The notes: a model not told the origin generated them from the letters alone. 64,000 bases of DNA from Parasedimentitalea maritima (GCF_005771405.1 NZ_VAUA01000005.1:1-64000); one strand, 5' to 3'. Positions 8,349-17,829 are shown, numbered from the stretch's first letter. Numbers and translations: made by a program.

Positions 8349-9872
8349 TTACCCCACTGATCCTTCGAGAGAAATTGCCACTAACTGTTGAGCTTCCATA
8401 GCAAACTCCATCGGCAAGGCCTGCAAAACATCTTTGCAGAATCCATTTACCACCAGTGCAACCGCCTCTTCTTCGTCCATTCCGCGAGAGCGACAATAGA
8501 AAAGCTGGTCTTCGTCGACTTTAGAAGTTGTTGCCTCATGTTCAACGCGTGCAGAATTATTTTTGACCTCAATGTAGGGCACTGTGTGGGCACCGCATTT
8601 GTCGCCGATTAACAAACTGTCACATTGGGTGTAGTTACGGGCATCTTTGGCCTTTTTGTGCATAGATACAAGCCCGCGATATGTATTCTGAGCTTTACCA
8701 GCACTGATTCCCTTCGACACGATACGTGACTTTGTGTTTTTACCAAGGTGCACCATTTTTGTACCAGTATCAGCCTGTTGCATGTTGTTTGCAATGGCGA
8801 TCGAGTAGAACTCACCTTGGCTTTCCTCGCCTCGCAGGATGCAAGATGGATATTTCCAAGTCACCGCCGAACCTGTTTCCACTTGTGTCCACATCACCTT
8901 GGATCGGTCACCACGACAATCCGCTCTCTTGGTCACGAAATTGTAAATTCCGCCCTTGCCGTCTTCATCTCCAGGGTACCAGTTCTGCACAGTGGAATAT
9001 TTTACTTCAGCGTCTTCTTCGACGATAATTTCAACCACAGCGGCATGCAGTTGTGCTGTATCACGAGCAGGAGCTGTGCAACCCTCTAGATAAGAGACGT
9101 ATGAACCCTTATCTGCGATGATTAAAGTGCGCTCAAACTGGCCAGTGTTTTCCGCGTTGATACGGAAATATGTAGACAGTTCCATGGGACACCTGACACC
9201 AGGCGGAACGTAAACGAATGAGCCGTCAGAAAACACCGCCGAATTCAGTGTCGCATAATAGTTATCGGTCACTGGGACGACAGTACCCAAGTACTTTTTA
9301 ACAAGCTCAGGATGGTCTCTAATCGCTTCGGATATGGAACAAAAAATAACCCCTGCGGCTTTCAACTCTTCCTTAAAAGTTGTGCCAATGGACACGGAAT
9401 CAAAAACCGCATCGACGGCCACTTTGCGTCCTTCCGCCGGGGCTTTCTCTGCGCCTTCAACACCAGCAAGTATCATTTGCTCCCTCAGGGGGATCCCAAG
9501 CTTTTCGTATGTTGCCAGAAGCTTAGGGTCAACTTCTTCAAGCGACTTTGGTTTGACTTCCATCGATTTTGGGCGCGCATAATAGTAGATATCCTGAAAA
9601 TCAATTTTCGGATAATTTACCATAGCCCAGGTCGGTTCTTCTTTTTGAAGCCAGCGTTCATAAGCTTGCAAACGCCATTCTGTCATCCATTCGGGTTCTT
9701 CATTCTTTTCCGAAATTAGCCGGACAATATCTGGCGACACACCTTTAGGCGCGTATTCCATTTCGATCTCGGTTTCCCAACCGTATTTGTATTCGCCGCC
9801 CACTTCCCGAACGGCATCAACAGTCTCTTGATCAACGCCGTCTTTTACTTGTGTCTGATCCAAAGCAACCAT
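8349..9872 (-). CDS. sufB: Fe-S cluster assembly scaffold SufB
   Basis: A 507-residue SufB. Family landmarks include [26 protein letters not shown], the [17 protein letters not shown] stretch, and [18 protein letters not shown] near the C-terminus, with a conserved Cys before RSRG as in SufB. It forms the scaffold with SufC and SufD. It starts 15 bases after the nifS-like gene ends. Confidence 0.96.
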   Translation of the reverse strand: MVALDQTQVKDGVDQETVDAVREVGGEYKYGWETEIEMEYAPKGVSPDIVRLISEKNEEPEWMTEWRLQAYERWLQKEEPTWAMVNYPKIDFQDIYYYARPKSMEVKPKSLEEVDPKLLATYEKLGIPLREQMILAGVEGAEKAPAEGRKVAVDAVFDSVSIGTTFKEELKAAGVIFCSISEAIRDHPELVKKYLGTVVPVTDNYYATLNSAVFSDGSFVYVPPGVRCPMELSTYFRINAENTGQFERTLIIADKGSYVSYLEGCTAPARDTAQLHAAVVEIIVEEDAEVKYSTVQNWYPGDEDGKGGIYNFVTKRADCRGDRSKVMWTQVETGSAVTWKYPSCILRGEESQGEFYSIAIANNMQQADTGTKMVHLGKNTKSRIVSKGISAGKAQNTYRGLVSMHKKAKDARNYTQCDSLLIGDKCGAHTVPYIEVKNNSARVEHEATTSKVDEDQLFYCRSRGMDEEEAVALVVNGFCKDVLQALPMEFAMEAQQLVAISLEGSVG

Positions 9873-9887
9873 TTTAGTCTCCTAAAC

Positions 9888-10931
9888 TCACGCTACCCGA
9901 GCGCGGAATATCTTCTCTTTTGCCAGCCAAGTGTCTGCAAACCGCAGCACGTCGCTTTCGCTTGTTTCGGGGCCAAGTGACACCCTGATGGCGCCCTGGG
10001 CAGTTGTCTCACCGTATCCCATAGCGGTCAGGACTGCGCTTGCACGTACCTTACCGCTAGAACAGGCTGAACCGGCGCTTATCGCAAAGCCAGCCAAGTC
10101 CATTTGCATTACCTGTGTTTCGCCTTTCCAACCAGGCGTCGAAAAACACGATGTGTTTGGCAGGCGCTCCACAGAATTCCCGACAAAAATAGTATCTTTA
10201 GTTCCCGCCGCAAGGGCCTGTTCAAGAAGATTTCGCAGCCCCTCTACCCGCTCCCAGACTCCATTTTCCAAATCTCGACTTGCGGCTTCGGCGGCAGCTC
10301 CAAACCCAGCGATCCCGACTACGTTTTCGGTGCCGGACCGTCGCCCCATTTCCTGCCCGCCTCCCTTAATCTGGGTCCTTAGTTCGGTTCCTCGCTTCAA
10401 TACTACTGCACCAATTCCTTTGGGACCGCCCAGCTTATGAGCAGAAATCAGCGCCATTGTGGCACCCATCCAGTTGAACGCAATCGGCAATTTTCCAAAT
10501 GCCTGCGTGGCGTCGGTCACAGCAAGGCCTTGCGGCAATTTCTGCAAAATACCAGTTTCAGAGTTGGCAAGCTGCAGGACCGAGTTTTGAGGGGCATTTA
10601 CCGAAACCTCTCCATTCGTCGAAACGGGTAGAACTTCGTCTATCCAAGCTCTTACAGCATCATGTTCAACTTCTGATCCCTGTAAGCCACGTCCGCTACA
10701 AGCCAACGAAGCTCCTTCTGTCGATCCAGAGGTAAACACCACATCTGCTCCATCCGCACCAAATGCGGATGCAACTTGAGCACGTGCATTTTCAACCAAA
10801 GCTTTGGCAGCGCGACCTTCGCCATGTACCGAAGACGGATTGCCACAAATGTCCATTGCAGCAATCATTGCAACGCGTGCTTCGGGTCGTAAGAGCGTAG
10901 TCGCGTTATGATCCAGATAAATCCTAGTCAT
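9888..10931 (-). CDS. Cysteine desulfurase, NifS/IscS-like (group I)
   Basis: A 347-residue class V aminotransferase starting MTRIYLDHNATTLLRPEA. The PLP lysine lies in SAHKLGGPKGIGAVVLK, and the group I active-site Cys in SAGSACSSGKVRAS. It is shorter than SufS and of the other desulfurase group, so the operon holds two different desulfurases. It is the second gene, between the IscR-type regulator and sufB. It may serve as alternative sulfur donor to the Suf scaffold or in tRNA thiolation. Confidence 0.9.
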   Translation of the reverse strand: MTRIYLDHNATTLLRPEARVAMIAAMDICGNPSSVHGEGRAAKALVENARAQVASAFGADGADVVFTSGSTEGASLACSGRGLQGSEVEHDAVRAWIDEVLPVSTNGEVSVNAPQNSVLQLANSETGILQKLPQGLAVTDATQAFGKLPIAFNWMGATMALISAHKLGGPKGIGAVVLKRGTELRTQIKGGGQEMGRRSGTENVVGIAGFGAAAEAASRDLENGVWERVEGLRNLLEQALAAGTKDTIFVGNSVERLPNTSCFSTPGWKGETQVMQMDLAGFAISAGSACSSGKVRASAVLTAMGYGETTAQGAIRVSLGPETSESDVLRFADTWLAKEKIFRARVA

Positions 10932-10986
10932 GGATGTATGTTTTCCAAGCTGTGTCGTCTAGCGACAGAATGGTCTTGTGAAGCAT

Positions 10987-11448
10987 TCATTCCGCGTCAA
11001 CAACCGAAAACAAGCTAGGAACTGCTGGGCAAGGTGCCAATTCGTTTTCTATCACATCCGACAATCGGGTTTGATGAAGAAAAACATAGACATGCGCGCT
11101 TAAGCCTTCCCACAGGCGATTGGTTAAAGACTGTGCACGACTACCGGAAGCACCGCCAGAAGCACCCGCCCCTTTATGCATAGCGTCGACAGTTTCATCC
11201 ACTGCCGACAATATGTCGACAACTCTAATTTCCGAAGCAGGTCTAGCCAAACGATAGCCACCACCTGGCCCGCGAACCGAGCAAACTAGTTCTGCCCGAC
11301 GAAGTTTTACAAAAAGCTGCTCTAGATAAGGAAGTGAAACATCCTGACGTTTGGCGATATCGCCAAGAACAACCAAATTACCTTCTGAATGCAACGCTAT
11401 GTCGGCCAAGGCCACCATCGCATAGCGTCCTTTTGTCGAAAGCTTCAT
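10987..11448 (-). CDS. iscR: Rrf2-family regulator, IscR-like, without the usual cluster cysteines
   Basis: A 153-residue Rrf2-family winged-helix protein with MKLSTKGRYAMVALADIA and the SLPYLEQLF recognition helix, followed by VRGPGGGYRLARP. The start at 11448 is preceded by GGAGACC. In E. coli IscR three Cys sit after the VDE(S/T)VDA segment; here that region is HKGAGASGGASGSRAQS, with none. The only Cys residues are Cys56 and Cys140. Rhodobacter IscR is also reported to lack the triad and to use a single C-terminal Cys, so this fits the group. As first gene of the suf operon it probably represses or tunes it. Confidence 0.88.
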   Translation of the reverse strand: MKLSTKGRYAMVALADIALHSEGNLVVLGDIAKRQDVSLPYLEQLFVKLRRAELVCSVRGPGGGYRLARPASEIRVVDILSAVDETVDAMHKGAGASGGASGSRAQSLTNRLWEGLSAHVYVFLHQTRLSDVIENELAPCPAVPSLFSVVDAE

Positions 11449-11551
11449 GTTTATGGTCTCCAAACGGATTGAGCCTTGCGAAAACATTGACCTTCACCAC
11501 ATCGTTGAGTATCTCAGCGACACAGTGCAATGCATTAGCTTGCGCCAGAAT

Positions 11552-11566
11552 TTAGAACTGTTCTAA
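11552..11566. promoter_or_regulatory. Irr/ICE-type iron box upstream of the suf operon
   Basis: The palindrome TTAGAACTGTTCTAA matches the iron control element consensus TTAGAA-N3-TTCTAA recognised by Irr in alphaproteobacteria at every fixed position. It lies 104 bases upstream of the iscR ATG and 74 bases before the divergent hydrolase gene, so it could affect either. Irr control of suf genes is established for related bacteria; occupancy here is inferred. Confidence 0.7.
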
Positions 11567-11639
11567 GGTGCCCTAGGGAATTCGTCAAGTTTACCCTGCA
11601 GGTACTTCCCGCAAAAGTCAGAGTAGGATCCAACCGCCC

Positions 11640-12293
11640 ATGCCTGAGGTCATTTTTCCCGGACCCGAAGGCCGCCTTGAAGGCCGCTATCATCCACAAA
11701 AAGAAAAAGACGCCCCCATCGCCATCGTCTTGCATCCACATCCTCAATTCGGCGGCACCATGAACAACAAAGTGGTCTATAATCTCCACTATGCGTTCTA
11801 CAACATGGGGTTCACTGTTCTACGCTTCAATTTTCGAGGTGTTGGGCGCAGTCAAGGTGAATACGATCAAGGAGTTGGAGAGCTGTCTGACGCAGCTTCG
11901 GCACTCGATTATCTGCAATCGATGAACAACAACTCGAAACATTGCTGGGTTGCGGGCTTCTCTTTTGGCTCTTGGATCGGCATGCAGTTGTTGATGCGCC
12001 GCCCAGAAATTACAGGTTTCATATCAGTTTCGCCGCCGGCGAATATGTATGACTTCTCATTCCTTGCGCCCTGCCCGTCCTCGGGTCTGGTCATCAACGG
12101 TACCTCTGACCGCGTCGCACCTCCTGCTGATACCGTTAACCTTGTGAACAAACTTCATGAGCAGAAAGGTATCACAATTACCCATCAGGAAATCCCAGGG
12201 GCTGACCACTTTTTCCAAGAGCCTCATATGGACACTATGATTGGTAACGTGTCTGAATACGTGAAGCGCAGACTTACAGAAAACACACGCTGA
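11640..12293 (+). CDS. Alpha/beta hydrolase
   Basis: A 217-residue hydrolase. HPHPQFGGTMNNKVV near the N-terminus, NFRGVGRSQGEYDQG, and the nucleophile elbow GFSFGSW (Ser) mark a family of small cytoplasmic alpha/beta hydrolases; GADHFF near the C-terminus gives the catalytic His. The substrate is unknown. Its TGA overlaps the next ATG by one base (TGATG), so the next gene is translationally coupled. It is divergent from iscR and shares the region with the Irr box. Confidence 0.85.
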   Translation: MPEVIFPGPEGRLEGRYHPQKEKDAPIAIVLHPHPQFGGTMNNKVVYNLHYAFYNMGFTVLRFNFRGVGRSQGEYDQGVGELSDAASALDYLQSMNNNSKHCWVAGFSFGSWIGMQLLMRRPEITGFISVSPPANMYDFSFLAPCPSSGLVINGTSDRVAPPADTVNLVNKLHEQKGITITHQEIPGADHFFQEPHMDTMIGNVSEYVKRRLTENTR

Positions 12294-12541
12294 TGGGTAC
12301 GCTAGAGCGGCTCGCTGAAAAACTGGCAGACGACACTATGAAAGTGCAGGATGCCACTGGTCAGGACCGTTTGTTCATGGAGGTAAGCGGCGTATTGGCC
12401 GCTTCCTCACAAACACTGGAAGAAGCCTTTCTAACCGAAATGCGTGTGCGCTTGGCTGAGCGGATAGCGCGTAAATTCCTCAATTCCAAAATTTCCGAAG
12501 CTCAAGTTGCGGCCGAAACAGCCGCGAAGACAAAAACGTGA
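12293..12541 (+). CDS. Small protein of unknown function
   Basis: An 82-residue protein that I do not recognise. It is predicted to be mostly helical (LERLAEKLADD, LTEMRVRLAERIARKFLNSKI), with a charged middle and an Ala/Lys/Thr-rich tail. No membrane segment, signal peptide or metal motif is visible. It is tied on both sides: it shares one base with the hydrolase stop and its own stop overlaps the GTG start of the HD protein by four bases. The coupling argues that it is a real gene and a partner of one of its neighbours. Confidence 0.7.
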   Translation: MGTLERLAEKLADDTMKVQDATGQDRLFMEVSGVLAASSQTLEEAFLTEMRVRLAERIARKFLNSKISEAQVAAETAAKTKT

Positions 12542-13698
12542 ACGAACGGCTAGCGGCGCAGTTTGAGTTTCTTCAGGAAGCTGACAAGCTCCGCAATGTT
12601 GTACGCTCAAATCTAGTTATAGACTGTTCACGTTGTGAAAATTCGGCTGAGCATAGTTGGCATTTAGCGCTCTATGCCCTTATTCTCGCCTCACTCGCCG
12701 CCCCAGAGGTGCAGATTTCACGTGTCATCAAAATGCTGCTGTTGCATGACTTGGTTGAAATTGATGTAGGGGACCACCCCATACATCAAGCTACAGACTG
12801 GCAAAAAGTTGCACAGGCTGAAGAAGTCGCCGCGCAACGTTTGTTTGGCCTTCTCCCTGATGATCTTGGCTCGGAAATGTTAGACCTTTGGCGCGAGTTT
12901 GAGGCAAACCAAAGCATTGATGCAATATTTGCCAAGCAATTGGACCGTTGTCAGCCAATTTTTCAAACCCTCTATGGCATTGATCCAGTTCCTGAACATT
13001 TAGAGATAGTTAAAGGCAACATTGATGGTGGTCGCGCTGCTTCACTAGAGCAGAATTTCCCCACAGCCTTTGCCCACGCCTCGTTGTTATTGGGGCGGCC
13101 AAATACCTTAGATTGCACAGCGTTTACTTCGCGGCTGCCGTTTTTAAATGAAGCAGACCAATTGAAACACGTTCTCCGTGCCACGTTATTGGGTAACGGT
13201 TCGCGCCGGGAAAATTCCGCGGAGCATAGCTGGCATATCATGTTGTACGCGTGGGTATTGGCTGAACACTCAATTGTTGAAATCGACATTAACCGAGTGA
13301 TGCAAATGCTTCTTTTGCATGATTTAGTTGAGATTGATGCCGGAGATACGCCTATTCACGGTGAGATCGATCATAAGAAGATGGCTGCCAAGGAAGAGGC
13401 CGCTGCAAAGCGCCTGTTTGGTTTGCTTCCTGAAGCGCAGAAAGTGTCATTCACTGCACTGTGGCATGAATTCGAAGCCGCTCAAAGCAATGATGCAATC
13501 TATGCTAAATCTATCGACAGAGTTCAGCCTGTTCTTTTGAACCTGAAAAATGGCGGTGGTAGCTGGATCGAGTATTCGGTGTCTCTTGCTCAGGTCGATT
13601 ATCGTGTCGGCGATAAGGTTAAACTGGGAGCGCCAAGAGTTTGGGATTTTGTGCGTTCCCAAATCGAACCTTGGTTTGTGAGCCAAGGGCTCGACTAG
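12538..13698 (+). CDS. Tandem HD-domain phosphohydrolase (two YfbR-like units)
   Basis: A 386-residue protein made of two copies of an HD-phosphohydrolase unit of the YfbR type. Unit 1 has AEHSWHLALYA then LLLHDLVEIDVGDHPIH; unit 2 has AEHSWHIMLYA then LLLHDLVEIDAGDTPIH. Each unit then carries RLFGLLP and a D-A-I-(F/Y)-A-K...D-R segment. All HD metal ligands look intact in both. Single-unit relatives are about 190-200 residues and are 5'-nucleotidases or dNTP-related hydrolases. The GTG start at 12538 overlaps the previous stop. The product of an in-gene duplication or fusion; substrate unknown. Confidence 0.85.
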   Translation: MNERLAAQFEFLQEADKLRNVVRSNLVIDCSRCENSAEHSWHLALYALILASLAAPEVQISRVIKMLLLHDLVEIDVGDHPIHQATDWQKVAQAEEVAAQRLFGLLPDDLGSEMLDLWREFEANQSIDAIFAKQLDRCQPIFQTLYGIDPVPEHLEIVKGNIDGGRAASLEQNFPTAFAHASLLLGRPNTLDCTAFTSRLPFLNEADQLKHVLRATLLGNGSRRENSAEHSWHIMLYAWVLAEHSIVEIDINRVMQMLLLHDLVEIDAGDTPIHGEIDHKKMAAKEEAAAKRLFGLLPEAQKVSFTALWHEFEAAQSNDAIYAKSIDRVQPVLLNLKNGGGSWIEYSVSLAQVDYRVGDKVKLGAPRVWDFVRSQIEPWFVSQGLD

Positions 13699-13824
13699 CT
13701 GTTCCACATATATTCTCAAGTATGACTTCATGGTGCCTAGCTTTGGCGCCCGTTTACATTGCAAAACCTCGACCTTTTCTGTTGTTTCCATCCCATTTAT
13801 TGTTTCGGTCTGATTAAAAAATGA

Positions 13825-13863
13825 ACAGATCAGTAGACCCCAATTTGCAGTGTACTGATCTGT
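13825..13863. promoter_or_regulatory. Paired operator-like repeats upstream of the TetR gene
   Basis: ACAGATCAGTA (13825-13835) and its exact reverse complement TACTGATCTGT (13853-13863) are separated by 17 bases. Each is itself nearly palindromic around GATC (form ACWGATCWGT), as expected of a TetR-family site. They lie about 90 bases before the regulator gene and probably mediate autoregulation. Confidence 0.5.
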
Positions 13864-13953
13864 AAAGAATGAACACTTGAATACCAGTATGCATCGCCCT
13901 AGTTTGCCAATGAAGGCAGCCGAATATGGTTCATTTATCTGGGTGGCTACAAA

Positions 13954-14523
13954 ATGCGTGCAAACAAACGAGATGAACTGGTCCAAAAAGCACTTTCAGT
14001 GTTTTATCTGAATGGGTTTCACGCAACTGGCATGGATATGCTGGTGAAAGAAACCGGGATTTCTAAAACATCCATGTATAAGCACTTCAAAACGAAAGAA
14101 GACCTCATTCTTGCGTCGTTACGCCTTAGGGATGAACTATTCCGCAATATGATACAACGGCGTCAAGAAGAGCTTTCAGAGACACCCAAAGGCCAAGTTT
14201 TGGCACTGTTTGATGTGCTGGGGGAATGGTTCAACAGTCCTGAATTCCATGGCTGCATGTTCATCAAAGCCTCATCAGAATTTCAAGAACCAAACCATCC
14301 CATTCGTCGACAATCCGCCGAGCATAAGCTGCTCCTTGCAGAGCATATTGAAAAGTTGCTTGTTTTGGCAGGCTACGACAACACTAACACCCTGACCCGG
14401 CAGCTAATGGTATTAAAAGAAGGCGCAATCATAGCAGCCCACGTTAGCCAAAGCGAAACGGCCGCGCAGGATGCGAAGACCATTGCCGAGACGATCCTAG
14501 AGGGCGCCAACCCTAAAAGCTAG
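13954..14523 (+). CDS. TetR/AcrR-family transcriptional regulator
   Basis: A 189-residue regulator. The N-terminal helix-turn-helix reads ALSVFYLNGFHATGMDMLVKETGISKTSMYKHFKTKEDLILASL, a standard TetR DNA-binding domain; the rest is the ligand-binding part, which I cannot assign. The likely targets are its own promoter, with paired GATC-centred repeats, and perhaps a nearby gene. It ends inside the convergent amidotransferase gene, an 11-base overlap. Confidence 0.88.
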   Translation: MRANKRDELVQKALSVFYLNGFHATGMDMLVKETGISKTSMYKHFKTKEDLILASLRLRDELFRNMIQRRQEELSETPKGQVLALFDVLGEWFNSPEFHGCMFIKASSEFQEPNHPIRRQSAEHKLLLAEHIEKLLVLAGYDNTNTLTRQLMVLKEGAIIAAHVSQSETAAQDAKTIAETILEGANPKS

Positions 14524-15292
14524 GATGGAACTCGGATAGCACCGTGCCTTTGCCATTTAGCTCGAGAAACTTCCCCGGTGGGAGTTCTGTCCAGCCCTCC
14601 TCATCTGGTTCCAATGGCTCAGACACAACAGCCCAGCCTTGCCGGGTTTCACACCAGCGGTAATAGACCGAAGGCGCAATATGATCCGAAGAATATCGGG
14701 CCGCAAATAGTCGTTCCCCGTCAGAAAAAGCGACTGATAACCTCATATGTGGTGAGATCCCGCTTTGGCGAGATAGATTTTCCATTCGGGCGACAGCGCG
14801 AGAAAGCGCCGCCTGCGGGTCCTTGTCCAACCCTTCGCCTAAGGCCAGCAGAAACAGGATTTCACTGTCAGTGGCACCTTTGCGATGTTGATACAGATCA
14901 TCAGGTACACACATATCGGCTTGCTTACGAAAGTGTTCGAATCCCCCAACCTGGCCGTTGTGCATGAAACTCCATGACCCGGCCGTGAACGGATGACAAT
15001 TGTTACGACTAATTGCAGACCCAGTGGAGGCACGGACATGGGCTAAAAACAGGCCAGAACGAACCTGGTGTGCTACGGCCCGTAGATTTGGATCCGACCA
15101 AGCGGGGTAGACATCTCTATATTGCCCAGGAGTCGGACGGTTTTCATACCAAGCCACTCCAAACCCGTCTCCGTTGGTTGATGTTTTGCTTTCCTCCGCC
15201 TCTTGGCTTTGCGCAATCAAGGAGTGATCAGGTCGGGAGATGATATCTTCCAAAAAAATTGGTTCTCCAAAATAGGCAGCCCAGCGGCACAT
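14513..15292 (-). CDS. Class II glutamine amidotransferase
   Basis: A 259-residue N-terminal-nucleophile amidotransferase. It starts MCRWAAYFGEP, so Cys2 is exposed as nucleophile after removal of Met. The family signatures HVRASTGSAISRNNCHPF, WSFMHNGQVGGF and TDSEILFLLAL are present. Related proteins are YafJ and EgtC; no ergothioneine biosynthesis genes flank it, so EgtC function is not supported. The 257-base region upstream is shared with a divergent SMR efflux gene. Confidence 0.87.
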   Translation of the reverse strand: MCRWAAYFGEPIFLEDIISRPDHSLIAQSQEAEESKTSTNGDGFGVAWYENRPTPGQYRDVYPAWSDPNLRAVAHQVRSGLFLAHVRASTGSAISRNNCHPFTAGSWSFMHNGQVGGFEHFRKQADMCVPDDLYQHRKGATDSEILFLLALGEGLDKDPQAALSRAVARMENLSRQSGISPHMRLSVAFSDGERLFAARYSSDHIAPSVYYRWCETRQGWAVVSEPLEPDEEGWTELPPGKFLELNGKGTVLSEFHPSF

Positions 15293-15426
15293 AGCGTTTC
15301 CTTCCTGAACTCATGGCGAATTAGTATCATCTGGTTTAGTCAAACGATTTCGGGACTCCACTATACCGCAGCCGCAAACAGGTCGAGTGTTCGAACGCAC
15401 AGACCGTTGTTCATTCATACAGACCT

Positions 15427-15444
15427 TTGATCGATATCGGTCAA
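15427..15444. promoter_or_regulatory. 18-base palindrome between divergent amidotransferase and SMR genes
   Basis: TTGATCGATATCGGTCAA matches its reverse complement at 16 of 18 positions. It lies 135 bases from the amidotransferase start and 106 bases before the SMR gene. A direct repeat ACAGACC occurs at 15399 and 15419 beside it. The spacing is too wide for an FNR box. Likely a binding site for a dimeric regulator. Confidence 0.4.
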
Positions 15445-15549
15445 GGTACGACAGCTGACGCCGTTTTCTGATCAGCACGGTTCGTCGCAAACGCTATCAA
15501 AGGCGCTATTTAGGAGCCACCTCCTCGTGAACTGTTCGAAAGACACCAC

Positions 15550-15885
15550 ATGCCCATCCACTATATTTATCTATTTGTAGCAGTAATCGCGGAGACAATC
15601 GGCACCACGGCTCTACAGGCCAGCCAACAGTTTTCACGGTTGCTTCCGTCACTTATCGTCCTGTTCGCTTATGGGTTCTCGTTTTACATGATGGGACTTA
15701 CGCTTAAGGTCATGCCTGTTGGCATAGTTTACGCTATTTGGTCTGGATTAGGCATCGTTACGATAGCGGCAATTGGTTATGCAGTTTTTGGCCAACGATT
15801 GGATCTGCCCGCGATATTTGGAATGTCTCTCATTCTTATCGGAATTTTGATCATCCACCTCTATTCGGATTCATCACATCATTAA
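15550..15885 (+). CDS. Small multidrug resistance (SMR) efflux protein
   Basis: A 111-residue protein with four membrane helices, the normal length for EmrE/Sug-type transporters. The conserved membrane Glu is in VAVIAETIGTTAL (helix 1), and YAIWSGLGIV in helix 3 is typical. It exports cationic drugs or quaternary/guanidinium compounds by proton antiport; the exact substrate cannot be told. It stands alone, with a shared upstream region that holds a palindrome. Confidence 0.9.
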   Translation: MPIHYIYLFVAVIAETIGTTALQASQQFSRLLPSLIVLFAYGFSFYMMGLTLKVMPVGIVYAIWSGLGIVTIAAIGYAVFGQRLDLPAIFGMSLILIGILIIHLYSDSSHH

Positions 15886-16008
15886 GTGGCAAAAAGCTGC
15901 TTTGAACCGGTGATCTGACAGGTTTGATGCAACAGATATGTGTTTTCTCTGGCCTTTGAGCTGTGATCAGGCTATGGGCGCATCAACTCCCATACAAAGG
16001 CTGACTTC

Positions 16009-17829
16009 ATGGACCTGCGCAACATTGCGATCATTGCCCACGTGGACCACGGTAAAACCACTCTCGTGGATGAAATGCTAAAACAATCCGGTGTTTTCCG
16101 CGACAACCAAGCTGTGGCTGAACGGGCCATGGATTCCAATGACCTGGAGCGTGAACGCGGCATCACCATTCTTGCTAAAGCCACTTCGGTGGAATGGAAT
16201 GGGACGCGTATCAACATTGTCGATACTCCGGGCCACGCAGACTTTGGCGGAGAAGTTGAACGGATCCTGTCGATGGTCGATGGTGTGGTTCTCTTGGTGG
16301 ACGCTGCCGAAGGTCCTATGCCGCAAACAAAATTCGTTACTTCAAAGGCTCTTGCATTGGGTCTGAAACCAATTGTTGTGGTCAATAAAGTCGACAAACC
16401 TGATGGTGAGCCTGACCGTGCTCTGGATGAGTGCTTTGATCTGTTCGCAAACCTGGGTGCGTCAGATGAACAACTGGACTTCCCGTCTATGTATGCGTCT
16501 GGGCGTTCTGGTTGGGCAGATATGACCCTTGAAGGACCACGCAAGGACTTGTCTGCAATGTTCGACTTGATCGTCGAACATGTACCTGCGCCGGCACAGC
16601 AAGCTCGCAAAGATGAACCTTTCCGGATGCTCGCCACCACCTTGGGACATGATCCCTTTATCGGACGCCTACTAACGGGCCGCGTAGAAAGTGGTACCTT
16701 GAAAGCTGGCGAAACAATGAAGGGCCTCTCCCGTGATGGGACTCAGATAGAGAGCTTTCGGGTAACTAAAGTCATGGCGTTCCGTGGCCTGACACAGCAA
16801 CCAATTGATGTTGCCGAGGCCGGAGACATTGTGTCAATCGCCGGTATGGCAAAAGTCACCGTTGCTGACAGCATCGTCGATCCTCAGGTTACCGAAGCTA
16901 TGGAAGCACAGCCGATTGATCCACCAACGATCACCGTCACCTTTGGGATCAATGACAGCCCATTGGCGGGTCGCGATGGCAAACACGTTCAATCACGCGT
17001 GATCCGTAACCGCTTGTTGAAAGAAGCAGAAACCAACGTTGCGATCCGCATCACCGATACTCCCGGTGGAGATGCTTTTGAAGTTGCCGGCCGCGGCGAA
17101 CTCCAGATGGGTGTTCTGATCGAAAACATGCGTCGTGAGGGTTTCGAACTATCGATCTCACGCCCTCAGGTTCTGTTCCGTGACGTTGATGGACAAAAAA
17201 TGGAGCCCGTTGAAGAAGTCACCATCGATGTTGATGACGAATACTCTGGTGTCGTAATCGAGAAACTGACCAGCGTTCGTAAGGGCGTTCTAACCGAAAT
17301 GAAGCCAGCTGGCGTCGGCAAGACCCGTATTATTGCCCATGTGCCGTCTCGTGGTTTGATCGGTTACCAAGGAGAATTCATGACAGATACGCGCGGTACC
17401 GGTGTACTAAACCGCGTATTCCATGACTGGGAAGCTTTCAAAGGCAAGATCCCAGGCCGTCGAGCAGGTGTTCTGATTTCTATGGAGAGCGGTCAATCCG
17501 TGGCCTTTGCGCTATGGAACCTAGAAGAGCGTGGGAAAATGTTCATCGGCGCTCAGGCTGATATCTATCAAGGCATGATTATTGGCGAACACAGCCGTGA
17601 AAATGATTTGGAAGTGAACCCGCTGAAAGGTAAGAAACTTACCAACGTGCGTGCATCCGGCACCGACGAAGCTGTACGTTTGACAACACCCGTAACGCTG
17701 TCTCTGGAGCAATCGATCGCTTACATTGACAACGACGAATTGGTTGAAGTCACGCCAAATGCGATCCGCTTGCGTAAGCGTCATCTGGACCCACACGAAC
17801 GTAAACGTGCCGCCCGCGCAGCGGGTTAA
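16009..17829 (+). CDS. typA: Ribosome-associated GTPase TypA/BipA
   Basis: A 606-residue translational GTPase. G1 is [11 protein letters not shown]3 [14 protein letters not shown] and G4 NKVDKP; the middle has EF-G-like domains and the C-terminus the BipA-specific region ([35 protein letters not shown]). TypA acts in ribosome assembly and stress adaptation. Monocistronic, followed by a clear terminator. Confidence 0.97.
   Translation: MDLRNIAIIAHVDHGKTTLVDEMLKQSGVFRDNQAVAERAMDSNDLERERGITILAKATSVEWNGTRINIVDTPGHADFGGEVERILSMVDGVVLLVDAAEGPMPQTKFVTSKALALGLKPIVVVNKVDKPDGEPDRALDECFDLFANLGASDEQLDFPSMYASGRSGWADMTLEGPRKDLSAMFDLIVEHVPAPAQQARKDEPFRMLATTLGHDPFIGRLLTGRVESGTLKAGETMKGLSRDGTQIESFRVTKVMAFRGLTQQPIDVAEAGDIVSIAGMAKVTVADSIVDPQVTEAMEAQPIDPPTITVTFGINDSPLAGRDGKHVQSRVIRNRLLKEAETNVAIRITDTPGGDAFEVAGRGELQMGVLIENMRREGFELSISRPQVLFRDVDGQKMEPVEEVTIDVDDEYSGVVIEKLTSVRKGVLTEMKPAGVGKTRIIAHVPSRGLIGYQGEFMTDTRGTGVLNRVFHDWEAFKGKIPGRRAGVLISMESGQSVAFALWNLEERGKMFIGAQADIYQGMIIGEHSRENDLEVNPLKGKKLTNVRASGTDEAVRLTTPVTLSLEQSIAYIDNDELVEVTPNAIRLRKRHLDPHERKRAARAAG

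Noticed and set aside
8609-9719. Long open frames opposite and within sufB
   Set aside because: They are shadows of a highly conserved gene and have no family features.
14513-15292. Ergothioneine biosynthesis gene egtC
   Set aside because: The amidotransferase fits the fold, but no egtA, egtB or egtD genes adjoin, so only the family name is given.
15427-15444. FNR/FnrL box (TTGAT-N4-ATCAA)
   Set aside because: The TTGA and TCAA halves are ten bases apart instead of the six in FNR sites.
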